Source: Microbacterium hydrothermale
Lineage (GTDB): Bacteria; Actinomycetota; Actinomycetes; Actinomycetales; Microbacteriaceae
Assembly: GCF_004854025.1 (NCBI RefSeq)
Contig: NZ_STGM01000006.1
Span: forward strand, 155,333-219,332
Direction of reading: 5' to 3'
DNA: 64,000 nucleotides
Each line of letters begins with the position of its first letter. Positions within the stretch are counted from its first letter, which is position 1. This document shows positions 19,032 to 28,485 of this stretch, in pieces. The notes under the pieces are model-generated. The model saw only the letters and a list, made by a program, of their open reading frames with translations. It did no database searches and had not been told where the DNA came from. Position numbers and translations under genes: made by a program.

Positions 19032-19919
19032 TCACCGGCCGCCCCGGTCGTACGCCACCTGCAGTGCCCCGCGCACCGCGCGGACGCCGGGGCGGTCGGC
19101 CGTTCCGCGGCGCACCGCCGTGAACACCTCGCGGCGCGGCTCTCCCGGCAGGCCCACGAGCCGCACGGGCGGCGTCTCGCCGGCGAAGACCAGGTCGGGG
19201 ATCAGGCCGACGGCATGACCGGATGCCACGAGTCGCACGTGCGCGGTGAGATCGGCCATCTCGAACCGCACGTAGGGCTCGAATCCGGCCGCCCGGCACT
19301 GCTGCGTCGCCCACTGCCGGGCGGCGGTGCCGACGGGCTCCATCACCCACGCGCGGTCGCGGAGGTCGTCGAGCCGTGCCGCGCCATCCCCGGGCGCGAC
19401 GGCGAGGCGGATGGCATCCCGGCCCAGGAGTCCCCGCTCGAGGCCCTCGCGGTGTTCGCGCGTGTGGCCGGGGTACTGCTCGGCGACGGCGAGGTCGAAG
19501 CCGCGGGCGGCGACCTCGAACAGCCCCTCCTCAGGGGCGAGCTCGGCGACCTCGACGCGCAACTGCGGTTCGCTCGCGGCGAGGGCGTCGAGCGCGCGGG
19601 GGAGCAGACCGTGCGCCGCGGACTGCATCACGGCCAGACGCACGGGGGCGAGGGACGGGCGCATGCGCTCGAGCTCGGCGCGCGCGGCCTCGTCGGCGGC
19701 GAGCATGCGGGCCGCGTGCGCGGCGAGGGCGGCGCCCTGCGCCGTCAGACGCACGCGGCGCCCGTCGGGCTCGAGCAGGGCCACCCCGGCCTCCTTCTCG
19801 AGCAGGGCGAGCTGCTGCGAGATCGTCGAAGGGCTGTAGGAGAGGGCATCGGCGACGGCGGCGAGCGTGCCGCGCACGCTCAGCTCGTGCAGCAGGCGCA
19901 GGCGGCGCAGATCGAACAC
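19032..19919 (-). CDS. LysR-family transcriptional regulator
   Basis: 295 residues. The N-terminal winged helix (LRRLRLLHELSVRGTLAAVA, then YSPSTISQQLALLEKEAG, residues about 5-45) and a periplasmic-binding-like effector domain with the FDLAVAEQYPG and VASGHAVGLIPD segments define the family. It is divergent from putA with 99 bases between the starts, the usual arrangement for a LysR activator of the adjacent catabolic gene. The likely inducer is proline or a breakdown product. Confidence 0.85.
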   Translation of the reverse strand: MFDLRRLRLLHELSVRGTLAAVADALSYSPSTISQQLALLEKEAGVALLEPDGRRVRLTAQGAALAAHAARMLAADEAARAELERMRPSLAPVRLAVMQSAAHGLLPRALDALAASEPQLRVEVAELAPEEGLFEVAARGFDLAVAEQYPGHTREHREGLERGLLGRDAIRLAVAPGDGAARLDDLRDRAWVMEPVGTAARQWATQQCRAAGFEPYVRFEMADLTAHVRLVASGHAVGLIPDLVFAGETPPVRLVGLPGEPRREVFTAVRRGTADRPGVRAVRGALQVAYDRGGR

Positions 19920-20018
19920 GGCATCCCTTCGGCTCTATCGAACAGTATGCGTCAGGAATCATCGCTTTTCTCGAACGAATGCGCGCCTCATGCTGAGAGC
20001 ATCCGAGGAAGGATCGCC

Positions 20019-23000
20019 ATGTCGCTCACCGATGTCCCCGACACCACGTCCGGCCCCACCCCCGCTCCGCGACCTGCTCACGGGCTCGTGTCGCCCCACG
20101 AGCTCGCCGACGAGGCGATCGCCCTCGTGCGCCGCTGGCTCGCCGAGAGCCGCGACGAGCCGGTCGACGCCGCCGCCGAGCGCCTGGCCGGCGTGCTGCG
20201 CGATCCGCACGGCCTCGACTTCACGGTCGGCTTCGTCGACGGCGTCGTGCGACCCGAAGACGTGCGCGTCGCCGCGCGCAACCTCGCCGCGCTGACCCCG
20301 CTCATCCCGGGGTTCCTGCCGCTGCACCTCAAGGCCGCGATCCGCCTGGGCGCGTTCGCCGCCCCGATCCTGCCGCAGGTCGTGGTCCCCGCCGCCCGCA
20401 CCGCCCTGCGCTCGATGGTGCGCCACCTCATCGTCGACGCCACCGACGGCAAGCTCGGCGGGGCCATCGCCTCGATCCGCGGCCGGGGAGACGGCATCCG
20501 CCTCAACGTCAACCTGCTCGGCGAGGCGATCCTCGGCAAGAAGGAAGCCGCGCGACGCCTGGCCGGCACCCGCAAGCTGCTCGCCCGCGACGACGTCGAC
20601 TACGTCTCGATCAAGGTCTCGTCGACCGTCGCCCCGCACACCCCGTGGGCCTTCGACGCCGCCGTCGACGACGCCGTCGCCGCGCTCCGTCCCCTGTACC
20701 GGGTCGCGAAGGAGACGGGGACGTTCCTGAACCTCGACATGGAGGAGTTCAAGGACCTCGACCTCACCCTCGCCGTGTTCGAGACGCTGCTGTCGGAGCC
20801 GGAGTTCCACGGCGTCGAGGCGGGGATCGTCCTGCAGGCGTACCTGCCCGATGCGCTCGCCGCGATGATCCGCCTGCAGGAGTGGACGGCCGCGCGGGTG
20901 GCATCCGGGGGCGCGCCCATCAAGGTGCGCGTCGTCAAGGGCGCGAACCTGCCGATGGAGCGCGTGGATGCCGACGTGCACGACTGGCCGCTGGCCACCT
21001 GGCCGTCGAAGCAGGCGACCGACGCGTCGTACAAGGCCGTGCTCGACTACGCCCTGCGCCCCGAGCACATGAAGAACGTGCGGATCGGCGTCGCCGGACA
21101 CAACCTCTTCGACGTCGCCCTCGCCTGGCTCCTCGCCGAGCGCCGCGGGGTCACCGGCGGCATCGACGTCGAGATGCTCCTCGGCATGGCCACCGCGCAG
21201 CAGGCCGTCGTGCGGCGCACGGTCGGCTCGATCCTGCTTTACACGCCCGTCGTGCACCCGCAGGAGTTCGACGTCGCGATCGCCTACCTCATCCGCCGTC
21301 TCGAAGAGGGCGCGTCGAGCGAGAACTTCATGTCGGCCGTGTTCGACCTCGACACCCACGCGGCCCTGTTCGCCCGCGAGCGCGACCGCTTCCTGGCATC
21401 CCTCGCCGACATGCCCGAGGGGGTGCCCGCGTCGCACCGCGTGCAGGACCGCACGGCTCCCGCGGCTCCCGCGCCGACGCACGGCTTCCGCAACACCCCC
21501 GACTCCGACCCGGCGATCGCCGCGAACCGCGACTGGTCGCGCGCGATCATCGCCGGCATGCCGGAGTCGACCCTGGGCCGCGACATCATCGCCGCCCACA
21601 CGGTCACCGACGAAGCCGCGCTGAACGCGCTGATCCAGGATGCCGCGGACGCCGCCGCCGCGTGGCGCGCGCTCGGGGCCGCCGGTCGCGCCGAGATCCT
21701 GCACCGCGCCGGGGACGCGCTCGAGAAGCGCCGCGCCGACCTGCTCGAGGTCATGGGCGCCGAGTGCGGCAAGGTCATCGAGCAGAGCGACCCCGAGGTG
21801 TCGGAGGCGATCGACTTCGCGCACTACTACGCCGAGCAGGCGCGCACGCTCGAGGGCGTCGACGGCGCGACCTTCACCCCCGTCGGGGTGACCGTGGTGA
21901 CGCCGCCGTGGAACTTCCCCGTCGCGATCCCCGCGGGCTCCACCCTCGCCGCGCTCGCCGCGGGCTCGGCCGTCGTCATCAAGCCCGCGGGCCTCGCCGA
22001 GCGGTCGGGTGCCGTGATGGTGGAGGCGCTGTGGGAGGCGGGCGTCCCGCGCGAGGTGCTGAAGCTCGTGCAGGTGTCGGAGAACGACCTCGGGCGCCAG
22101 TTGCTCACCCACCCCGCCGTCGAGCGGGTCGTTCTGACCGGCGCGTACGAGACGGCCGAGCTGTTCCGCTCGTTCCGCCCCGATCTGCCGCTGCTCGCCG
22201 AGACGAGCGGCAAGAACGCCGTGATCGTCACGCCCAGCGCCGACCTCGACCTCGCGGCCAAGGACGTCGCGATGTCGGCGTTCGGACACGCCGGACAGAA
22301 GTGCTCCGCGGCATCCCTCGTCGTGCTCGTCGGCTCGGTCGCGCGCTCGCGGCGCTTCCGCGACCAGCTCGTCGACGCGGTCACCTCCCTCGAGGTCGGG
22401 ATGCCGTGGGACGAGGCCTCGCGCGTGGGACCCCTCATCGAGCCGGCTCAGGGCAAGCTCCTGCAGGCGCTCACGACCCTCGAGCCCGGCCAGCGCTGGG
22501 TGGTCGAGCCGCAGAAGCTCGACGACGACGGCTCGCTGTGGCGTCCCGGCATCCGCGAGGGCGTCCAGCCCGGCAGCGCCTTCCACCGCACCGAGTACTT
22601 CGGGCCCGTGCTCGGCATCATGACCGCCGAGACGCTGGAGGAGGCGATCGAGATCGTCAACGCGATCGAGTACGGCCTCACCTCGGGGCTCCACGCCCTC
22701 GACGAGGCCGAGATCCAGCAGTGGCTCTCGCGCATCGAGGCGGGAAACGTCTACGTCAACCGCGGCACCACCGGCGCCATCGTGCAGCGTCAGCCCTTCG
22801 GTGGCTGGAAGAAGTCGGCGGTCGGCGCGGGCACCAAGGCGGGCGGCCCGCACTACCTCTTCGGGTTCGGCACGTGGGCGGATGCCGCCTCCACGGCACC
22901 CCGCACCCCCGACGCCCTCGCCGCCCCGGCGCTGGCCGCCGTACCCGCCGCCGAGCGCGAGTGGCTCGCCGCGGCGCTCGCGAGCGACGCCGCCGCGTGG

Positions 23001-23489
23001 GCCGAGGAGTTCTCGCTGGCCCGGGACGTGACCGGCCTCGAGTCGGAGCAGAACGTGCTGCGCTATTCGGCGGTGCCGGTGACGGTACGCGTCGAGGACG
23101 CTCCGTCGTCGGCCCTCGTTCGCGTCGTGGCCGCGGGGGTGCGTGCGGGCTCGGCCGTGACCGTGAGCTCCGCCGTCGAGCTGTCGCCCGCGGTGCGCGC
23201 GTGGCTCGAGGGCGTCGGCGTGCGGGCTTCCGTCGAAGACGCGGCGGACTGGGGCCGCCGCGCGGCTCGCCTCGCCCGGACCGGCGGCCGTGTCCGTCTG
23301 CTCGGCGGGTCGCCTGTCGCGGTGGCCGAGGCGACCAACGGCTCGCCCTCGGTCGCCGTGTATGCCGGCGAGGTCACCCGCGCCGGGCACGTCGAACTGC
23401 TGCCGTTCCTGCGCGAGCAGGCCGTGTCGATCACCGCGCACCGCTTCGGCACGCCGCGGCGCTACGAGGTTCCGCCGCTGGTCGGCTGA
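20019..23489 (+). CDS. putA: bifunctional proline dehydrogenase / L-glutamate gamma-semialdehyde dehydrogenase
   Basis: 1156 residues. The N-terminal part (to about residue 490) is an FAD-dependent proline dehydrogenase barrel with signature segments LNLDMEEFKDLDLTL and VRIGVAGHNLF; the second part (about 520-1010) is an aldehyde dehydrogenase with TPPWNFPVAIPAGS, the general-base Glu in LLAETSGKN (near 728) and the catalytic Cys in GHAGQKCSAAS (near 761). The last 150 residues are an Ala-rich tail seen in some actinobacterial PutA. There is no N-terminal ribbon-helix-helix domain, so it is not its own repressor. It converts proline to glutamate in two channelled steps at the membrane. GGAAGG precedes the ATG. 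Confidence 0.95.
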   Translation: MSLTDVPDTTSGPTPAPRPAHGLVSPHELADEAIALVRRWLAESRDEPVDAAAERLAGVLRDPHGLDFTVGFVDGVVRPEDVRVAARNLAALTPLIPGFLPLHLKAAIRLGAFAAPILPQVVVPAARTALRSMVRHLIVDATDGKLGGAIASIRGRGDGIRLNVNLLGEAILGKKEAARRLAGTRKLLARDDVDYVSIKVSSTVAPHTPWAFDAAVDDAVAALRPLYRVAKETGTFLNLDMEEFKDLDLTLAVFETLLSEPEFHGVEAGIVLQAYLPDALAAMIRLQEWTAARVASGGAPIKVRVVKGANLPMERVDADVHDWPLATWPSKQATDASYKAVLDYALRPEHMKNVRIGVAGHNLFDVALAWLLAERRGVTGGIDVEMLLGMATAQQAVVRRTVGSILLYTPVVHPQEFDVAIAYLIRRLEEGASSENFMSAVFDLDTHAALFARERDRFLASLADMPEGVPASHRVQDRTAPAAPAPTHGFRNTPDSDPAIAANRDWSRAIIAGMPESTLGRDIIAAHTVTDEAALNALIQDAADAAAAWRALGAAGRAEILHRAGDALEKRRADLLEVMGAECGKVIEQSDPEVSEAIDFAHYYAEQARTLEGVDGATFTPVGVTVVTPPWNFPVAIPAGSTLAALAAGSAVVIKPAGLAERSGAVMVEALWEAGVPREVLKLVQVSENDLGRQLLTHPAVERVVLTGAYETAELFRSFRPDLPLLAETSGKNAVIVTPSADLDLAAKDVAMSAFGHAGQKCSAASLVVLVGSVARSRRFRDQLVDAVTSLEVGMPWDEASRVGPLIEPAQGKLLQALTTLEPGQRWVVEPQKLDDDGSLWRPGIREGVQPGSAFHRTEYFGPVLGIMTAETLEEAIEIVNAIEYGLTSGLHALDEAEIQQWLSRIEAGNVYVNRGTTGAIVQRQPFGGWKKSAVGAGTKAGGPHYLFGFGTWADAASTAPRTPDALAAPALAAVPAAEREWLAAALASDAAAWAEEFSLARDVTGLESEQNVLRYSAVPVTVRVEDAPSSALVRVVAAGVRAGSAVTVSSAVELSPAVRAWLEGVGVRASVEDAADWGRRAARLARTGGRVRLLGGSPVAVAEATNGSPSVAVYAGEVTRAGHVELLPFLREQAVSITAHRFGTPRRYEVPPLVG

Positions 23490-23548
23490 GCGGGACGCCC
23501 GTCGAGAGCGCCCGCGGTCCGTCGGAGACGTGGGCACGGCCGAGGGGC

Positions 23549-23620
23549 GCACAACTCCTGCGGAAAGGCGGTCCCGGGCGCATCGGCGCCCTCTCGCGCG
23601 ACCGAATGCAGGAGTTGTGC
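23549..23620. repeat. 13-bp inverted repeat in the putA downstream region
   Basis: GCACAACTCCTGC (23549-23561) and GCAGGAGTTGTGC (23608-23620) are perfect inverted copies 46 bases apart in a 295-base gap that holds no evident gene. The spacing is long for a simple terminator and there is no U-tract. It may be a dispersed intergenic palindrome of this genome. Confidence 0.6.
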
Positions 23621-23784
23621 TGCGGGTCGGAGCTCGTTCCGGGGTACCGACGGGGACCGGCGACGCTGCGCGGGCGGAAGTCCTGCGTCAGGGCGCCGGT
23701 CGCGCCTCGTCACGGACGTCGGATGCCGGGGATTCGGTCGGGCCGTGCCCGCAGCCGTGGCGCGGCGCCCGGATCGGGCGGCGG

Positions 23785-24459
23785 CTACGCCGTCCCCGAC
23801 ACCGCGATGCGCGCGGCCGCGCGGCCGATCGAGGCCGGAACGGGAGTCCCCGCCGCCGTCTGCGCCGACGTCACCGGTTCACCGGCGACCACCCGCAGCG
23901 GCAGGGTGCCCGCCCACACCGCGCGGTCCTCGCCGTCGTCGTCCTCCTCGACGAGGGAGCCGGCGTTGTCTTTCACACTCGCCTCGGCGAGGGGGATGCG
24001 CAGGACCATCGTCGCGGCGAGCTCTCGCGCGGTCATCGGCCGGACGTCGGCGCTGCGTCCCGGCATGAGGTGCTCCGACAGGGCGAGCAGGGCCGCCTCC
24101 TTCTCCTCCGGGGGGACGACGGATGCCACGCCGTGCACCACCGCGCAGCGGTACCGCATCGAGCTGTCGAAGAGGGAACGGGCGTACTTCAGGCCGAGCA
24201 GGTGCGTCACGGTCACGCAGACCGGCGCGCCGGCGGCGATCCGACGGAAGAAGTCGCTGCCGGTGGAGCCGTGGATGAGCAGGTCGTCGCCGTCGCGTCC
24301 GATCCCGACCGGCAGAGCGACAGGGCGGTCGTCGCGCACGATCGCGACCGTCGCCGACAGGGCGTCGTCGATCACCCCGTACAGGGTGGCGCGGTCGGTG
24401 CGCTGGTGGTGGGGGAGACGGCGGACGCGCGTGAGGGCGGTCAGGGGCAGATCGGTCAT
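23785..24459 (-). CDS. pyridoxamine 5'-phosphate oxidase-like FMN-binding protein
   Basis: 224 residues of the split-barrel flavin fold: RATLYGVIDDALSATVAIVR, PVALPVGIGRDGDDLLIHG, the conserved SDFFRRI and CVTVTHLLGLKYARS, and later SSMRYRCAVVHG are typical of the pyridoxamine-5'-phosphate-oxidase-like family. It is divergent from a MocR-type PLP-dependent regulator, a pairing often seen in actinobacteria, which suggests a vitamin B6-related or a xenobiotic-reducing role. The ATG at 24459 has only a weak ribosome site. Confidence 0.8.
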   Translation of the reverse strand: MTDLPLTALTRVRRLPHHQRTDRATLYGVIDDALSATVAIVRDDRPVALPVGIGRDGDDLLIHGSTGSDFFRRIAAGAPVCVTVTHLLGLKYARSLFDSSMRYRCAVVHGVASVVPPEEKEAALLALSEHLMPGRSADVRPMTARELAATMVLRIPLAEASVKDNAGSLVEEDDDGEDRAVWAGTLPLRVVAGEPVTSAQTAAGTPVPASIGRAAARIAVSGTA

Positions 24460-24478
24460 GCCCCGATTCCATCGCGAC

Positions 24479-24527
24479 CACTGGTCTCCCGTGTAGTCCG
24501 GTTCCACGACTTCTCGGTGGACCAGTG
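24479..24527. promoter_or_regulatory. inverted repeat between the FMN protein and MocR genes
   Basis: CACTGGTC (24479-24486) and GACCAGTG (24520-24527) are perfect inverted copies 33 bases apart, about three helical turns. Paired sites at this spacing suit the dimeric MocR regulators. Confidence 0.6.
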
Positions 24528-24540
24528 ACAGGATCGAGGC

Positions 24541-25965
24541 GTGATCGACGTCGGCATCCTGGATCGCGGCGCAGCCGCTCCGCTGCACGAGCAGCTCGCC
24601 CACGGCATCCGGGCGGCCGTGCTCGCCGGGCGTGCGCGCGGCGGGGACGTCGTGCCGTCGACGCGCGCGCTCGCGGCCGACCTGGGACTCGCGCGGGGGA
24701 CCGTCGTCGCGGCGTACGAGATCCTCCTCGGCGAGGGCTATCTCGTCTCCCGACCGGGCGGAGGCACGACGGTCGCCGACATCCCCCGCGCGCCGAGCGT
24801 CGCGCCCACCGCCTCCGCGCCGGTCGACGTCGCGGAGGCCGCGCCCGTCGTCGACCTGCGCCCCGGTCGCCCGGGCACCGCGGGCGTCGTCGACGCGGCA
24901 TGGCGGTCGGCCTGGCGTCGCGCGAGCGCGCTCGAGGCCGCTCCCGACGTGACCGACGTCACGGGCGACCCCGCCCTGCGGGCCGCGATCGCCGCGCATC
25001 TCGCGCGCACCCGCGGCCTCGCCGTCGCGCCCGACGAGGTGATCGTGACCGCGGGGACGAGCGACGCGATGCTGCTCACCCTGCTCGCGCTCGCGCCGCG
25101 CGGGCCCCGGCTGCGCGTCGGCATCGAGAATCCCGGATACCCGCGGGTGCGCAGCCTGCTCGACCGTCTCGGCGCCCAGGCCGTCCCGATCCCCGTCCGC
25201 CTCGCGACGGGCCTCGATCTCGACGCGCTCGAGGCCCACCGCGATCTCGACGCGGTGATCGTGACCCCGCACCACCACTATCCGCTCGGAAGCAGATGGG
25301 ATGCCGCCGCCCGCTCGCGCGTGCTCGGGTGGGCGGCGCGCAGCGGGACCGTCGTCGTCGAAGACGACTACGACAGCGAGTTCCCGCACGGACGGGTCCC
25401 GCTCCCGCCGCTGCACCTGCTCGATCCCGCGGGAGTGGTGTCGATCGGCACCCTGTCAAAGGTGCTGAGTCCCGCGTTGCGGTGCGGCTGGATCGTGGCG
25501 ACCGGCGTGCTCCGGGACCGGCTCGTCGCGGCGCGGGAGGATCTCGATCCGACCGTGTCGCAGGTGCAGCAGCACGCCCTCGCGCTCTACCTCGCCGAGG
25601 GCGCCCTCGCCCGCCACACCGCCCGTCGCCGCCGCGACTACCGCCACCGCCGCCGGCTGCTGCTCGACGCGTTCGCGGGGGTCGACGGGGTGACGCTGAC
25701 CGCGACCGACGGCGGCCTGCACGCGGTGGTGCTGCTCGACGACGCCCCACCGGCGTCGGAGCGTGCGGTGGTCGACGCGCTCGCCGCCCGCGGCATCCTG
25801 GTCTCGCCCCTGTCGGGCTACGCGGTGCCGGGGACCGCGGTGGACCTGCCCGCGGGGATCGTGTTCGGCTACGCGGAGCCGTCGACTCCGGCGCTGATGG
25901 AGGCCGTCGGCTGGATCATCGCGGTGGCGCGCAATGCCGCCCGAGTTGACCCTGACACGGTGTGA
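24541..25965 (+). CDS. MocR/PdxR-like GntR-family regulator with aminotransferase domain
   Basis: 474 residues from a GTG. A GntR winged helix (LHEQLAHGIRAAVLAGRARG, then STRALAADLGLARGTVVAAY, residues about 15-70) is joined by a Pro/Ala linker to a fold type I aminotransferase domain. The PLP-binding lysine is K307 in TLSKVLSP, and EDDYDSEF is the conserved strand before it. Such proteins sense PLP or its aldimine rather than catalyse transamination. It probably controls the divergent FMN-binding gene. Confidence 0.87.
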   Translation: MIDVGILDRGAAAPLHEQLAHGIRAAVLAGRARGGDVVPSTRALAADLGLARGTVVAAYEILLGEGYLVSRPGGGTTVADIPRAPSVAPTASAPVDVAEAAPVVDLRPGRPGTAGVVDAAWRSAWRRASALEAAPDVTDVTGDPALRAAIAAHLARTRGLAVAPDEVIVTAGTSDAMLLTLLALAPRGPRLRVGIENPGYPRVRSLLDRLGAQAVPIPVRLATGLDLDALEAHRDLDAVIVTPHHHYPLGSRWDAAARSRVLGWAARSGTVVVEDDYDSEFPHGRVPLPPLHLLDPAGVVSIGTLSKVLSPALRCGWIVATGVLRDRLVAAREDLDPTVSQVQQHALALYLAEGALARHTARRRRDYRHRRRLLLDAFAGVDGVTLTATDGGLHAVVLLDDAPPASERAVVDALAARGILVSPLSGYAVPGTAVDLPAGIVFGYAEPSTPALMEAVGWIIAVARNAARVDPDTV

Positions 25966-25968
25966 GGG
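25950..25968 (+). promoter_or_regulatory. candidate MerR operator
   Basis: CCCTGACAC and GTGTGAGGG form a near-perfect palindrome (8 of 9 pairs) around a central G, ending 14 bases before the MerR-family start and overlapping the stop of the MocR gene. Position and symmetry suit an autoregulatory MerR site. Confidence 0.45.
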
Positions 25969-25982
25969 AGGAGAACGGAAGC

Positions 25983-26789
25983 ATGTTGTCCATCGGAGCG
26001 TTCGCGCAGATCGGTCAGGTGACCCACCGGATGCTGCGGCACTGGGACACCGCCGGATTGCTCGTGCCCGCGCACGTGGACGAGCACAGCGGATACCGCT
26101 CGTACGATCCGTCGCAGCTCGAGAGGCTGCACCGGATCGTCGCGCTCCGGCAGCTCGGATTCGGTCTCGACGACGTCGCCGCGATCCTGGGTCAGGGGGT
26201 GGATGCCGACCGCATCGCCCTCCTGCTCCGCGAGCGCCGCGCCGAGGTCGAGCGCGAGCATCGCATCGCCGCCGCGCGGCTCGTCGACGTGGAGCGGCGC
26301 CTCCACCTCATCGAAGGAGAGAAGCACATGCGAGATATCGAGATCGTCCAGAAGTCGCTGCCCGCGGTCCGCCTCGCGGCGCGTCGCCGCCTCGTCGCCG
26401 ACGGCGCCGAGATGGCGGAGGTCGTCGGCGCGACTTTCGACGCGGTCGCGGCGGTCATCGGCGCCGAGAAGGGGGCGCTCGACACCCCGGTCGCCCAGTA
26501 CGCTGCCCGGGAGGACGGCACCGAGCTGATCGCCGGGTACGTCTCCGCCGCCGGCGCCGTGGGCGATGGCGTCGAGATCGTCGAGCTCCCCGCGGTCGCG
26601 GTGGCCGTGTGCGGCATCCATCTCGGGTCGATGGATCGGATCGGCGAGAGCTGGCAGTCGATCCATGCGCAGATCCTCGACCGCGGGTTCGTTCCGTCGG
26701 GCCCGTGCCGCGAGCTGTACGTGCGGGCCGAATCCGACGATCAGGCCGACTGGGTGACCGAACTGCAGCAGCCGGTCATCGCCGCCTGA
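25983..26789 (+). CDS. MerR-family regulator with effector-binding domain
   Basis: 268 residues. The MerR DNA-binding domain (LSIGAFAQIGQVTHRMLRHW, then GYRSYDPSQLERLHRI) is followed by the coiled dimer helix (about 85-120) and a C-terminal GyrI-like effector domain (PAVRLAARRRLV, later AVAVCGIHLGSMDRI and CRELYV) as in BmrR. It likely senses hydrophobic or cationic compounds. GGAGGAG precedes the ATG. No efflux gene is adjacent; its regulated target lies elsewhere or it regulates itself. It converges on the flavin oxidoreductase gene. Confidence 0.85.
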   Translation: MLSIGAFAQIGQVTHRMLRHWDTAGLLVPAHVDEHSGYRSYDPSQLERLHRIVALRQLGFGLDDVAAILGQGVDADRIALLLRERRAEVEREHRIAAARLVDVERRLHLIEGEKHMRDIEIVQKSLPAVRLAARRRLVADGAEMAEVVGATFDAVAAVIGAEKGALDTPVAQYAAREDGTELIAGYVSAAGAVGDGVEIVELPAVAVAVCGIHLGSMDRIGESWQSIHAQILDRGFVPSGPCRELYVRAESDDQADWVTELQQPVIAA

Positions 26790-26834
26790 CCCGGCGCGCG
26801 GCCGGGGTCGGGGCGCGCCGAACCGCCCCGCCCC

Positions 26835-28424
26835 TCAGTCGCCCAGGATCTCCAGCGCCGCCATCGCGGCGTTCTGCCCGCCGATCCCGCTGACCGCTCC
26901 GCCGCGCTGCGCGCTCGATCCGCACAGCAGCACGCGCGGGTGCGGAGTCGACACCCCCCACCGCGCCGCGGGCGTCGACGCGGGGGCGTCCAGCCAGGGC
27001 CACGACAGCGCCCCGTGGAAGATGTCGCCGCCGACCATGTTGAGCGACTCCTCGAGATCGCGGGTCGTCCGGGCCTCGATGCACAGGCGCCCGTCGGGCG
27101 CACGCAGGATGCAGTCGCGCAGCGGCTCCGCGATGACCGACTCGAGCGAGGCCTGCGCGGCGGCGAGCAGCTTCGCGCCCGCGGCGACGGGATCCATGTC
27201 GGCGATGAGCCGGTGCGGCACCTGGAGCCCGAACATCGTCAGGGTCTGCGCGCCGTCGGCGACGAGGTGGTCGCCGAGGATCGACGGGTCGGTCAGCGAG
27301 TGGCAGTAGATCTCGACCGGGAGCGGGTCGGGGATGAGCCCTCCGGATGCCGCCGCGTACGCGGCATCCACCTGGGTCATCGTCTCGTTGACGTGGAAGG
27401 TGCCCGAGAAGGCGGCCTCGGGGGTGACCGACTCGTCGCGCAGGCGGGGCAGCCGCGACAGGAGCATGTTCACCTTCACCTGCGCTCCCTCGGGCGTCTC
27501 GGCGCCCGTCGTCTCGCTGCCGCCCGCGGCCAGGAGGCGGTCGAGCACGGCGCGGCCCACACCGCTGAGGACGAGCTCGCCGTGGAACACCTCGGAGCGG
27601 TCCGTCATGGTGTGCACGTCGCCGTCGGGGGAGATCGAGATCGCCTCGACGCCGGTGAAGATCTCGGCGCCGGACTCGAGGGCGACGCGCTCGAGCTCCT
27701 TCGTGACGGTGCCCATTCCGCCGACCGGGACGTCCCAGTCGCCGGTGCCGCCGCCGACCACGTGGTAGAGGAAGCACCGGTTCTGGGCGAGGGAGGGGTC
27801 GTCGGACGTGGCGAAGGTGCCGATCAGCCCGTCGGTGAGGGCGATGCCCCGCACGAGATCGCTCTCGAACGACCTGCGCAGCAGATCGCCGAGCGGCCGG
27901 GTCGTGAGCGCCTCCCACAGGTCGTCGTCGCCCACGCGCTCGCGCAGCTCGTCCGCCGTCGGCAGGGGGTCGGTCATCGTCGGGAACACCGCTTCGGCCA
28001 GCGGTGCCAGGCGCGCGCCGAAGGCCGAGAACCGCTCCGCCTCGGCGGCACCGTCGTCGCCGAGGGTCCGGACGAACGACGCGGTCGTCGCCGCGGCATC
28101 CCGGGTGTCGATCAGGATGCCGCGGGAGGGATCGCGCGGATCGGGAGTGTAGGAGGAGTACCGGCGCCGTTCGAGCCTGATGCGCAGCCCGAGGTCGTCG
28201 ATGATCTTCTGCGGCAGCAGGCTCACCAGGTACGAGTAGCGCGACAGGCGCGCGTCGACGCCGAACCACGGGCGTTCCGACACGGCGGCTCCGCCCACCG
28301 CCTCGGCTCTCTCGATCACCGCCACGCGGCGCCCGGCCCGGGCGAGGTAGGCCGCGGCGACCAGGGCGTTGTGCCCGCCCCCCACGATGACGACGTCGTA
28401 CTGGCGAGAATCCGAAGCGGTCAT
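26835..28424 (-). CDS. phytoene-dehydrogenase-like FAD-dependent oxidoreductase
   Basis: 529 residues. The dinucleotide fold VVIVGGGHNALVAAAYLARAG (quoted in part, near residues 11-30) and the C-terminal FAD contact segment CGSSAQRGGAVSGIGGQNAA place it in the large CrtI/PYROXD2-like group. Those enzymes remove or transfer hydrides on unsaturated compounds, but this group has few known substrates. No carotenoid synthase or other CrtI partner gene is close by, so carotenoid desaturation is not supported. It is divergent from the monophosphatase gene. Confidence 0.78.
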   Translation of the reverse strand: MTASDSRQYDVVIVGGGHNALVAAAYLARAGRRVAVIERAEAVGGAAVSERPWFGVDARLSRYSYLVSLLPQKIIDDLGLRIRLERRRYSSYTPDPRDPSRGILIDTRDAAATTASFVRTLGDDGAAEAERFSAFGARLAPLAEAVFPTMTDPLPTADELRERVGDDDLWEALTTRPLGDLLRRSFESDLVRGIALTDGLIGTFATSDDPSLAQNRCFLYHVVGGGTGDWDVPVGGMGTVTKELERVALESGAEIFTGVEAISISPDGDVHTMTDRSEVFHGELVLSGVGRAVLDRLLAAGGSETTGAETPEGAQVKVNMLLSRLPRLRDESVTPEAAFSGTFHVNETMTQVDAAYAAASGGLIPDPLPVEIYCHSLTDPSILGDHLVADGAQTLTMFGLQVPHRLIADMDPVAAGAKLLAAAQASLESVIAEPLRDCILRAPDGRLCIEARTTRDLEESLNMVGGDIFHGALSWPWLDAPASTPAARWGVSTPHPRVLLCGSSAQRGGAVSGIGGQNAAMAALEILGD

Positions 28425-28485
28425 GGCCCCACGCTACTGAGCCGGGCGCATTCGGCGCAGGGGGTGGCGCAGTAGCGTGGATGCC

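Noticed and set aside
19959..23552. A 1197-residue open frame on the minus strand opposite putA
   Set aside because: Low-complexity Arg/Gly/Asp/Glu-rich translation typical of a GC-rich antisense frame; putA on the plus strand has full domain structure.
20645..24496. A 1283-residue plus-strand frame overlapping putA
   Set aside because: Arg-rich out-of-frame shadow of putA with no recognisable domain.
26835..28424. CrtI-type carotenoid desaturase
   Set aside because: No phytoene synthase, cyclase or other carotenoid gene is nearby, and the protein fits the broader PYROXD2-like group equally well.
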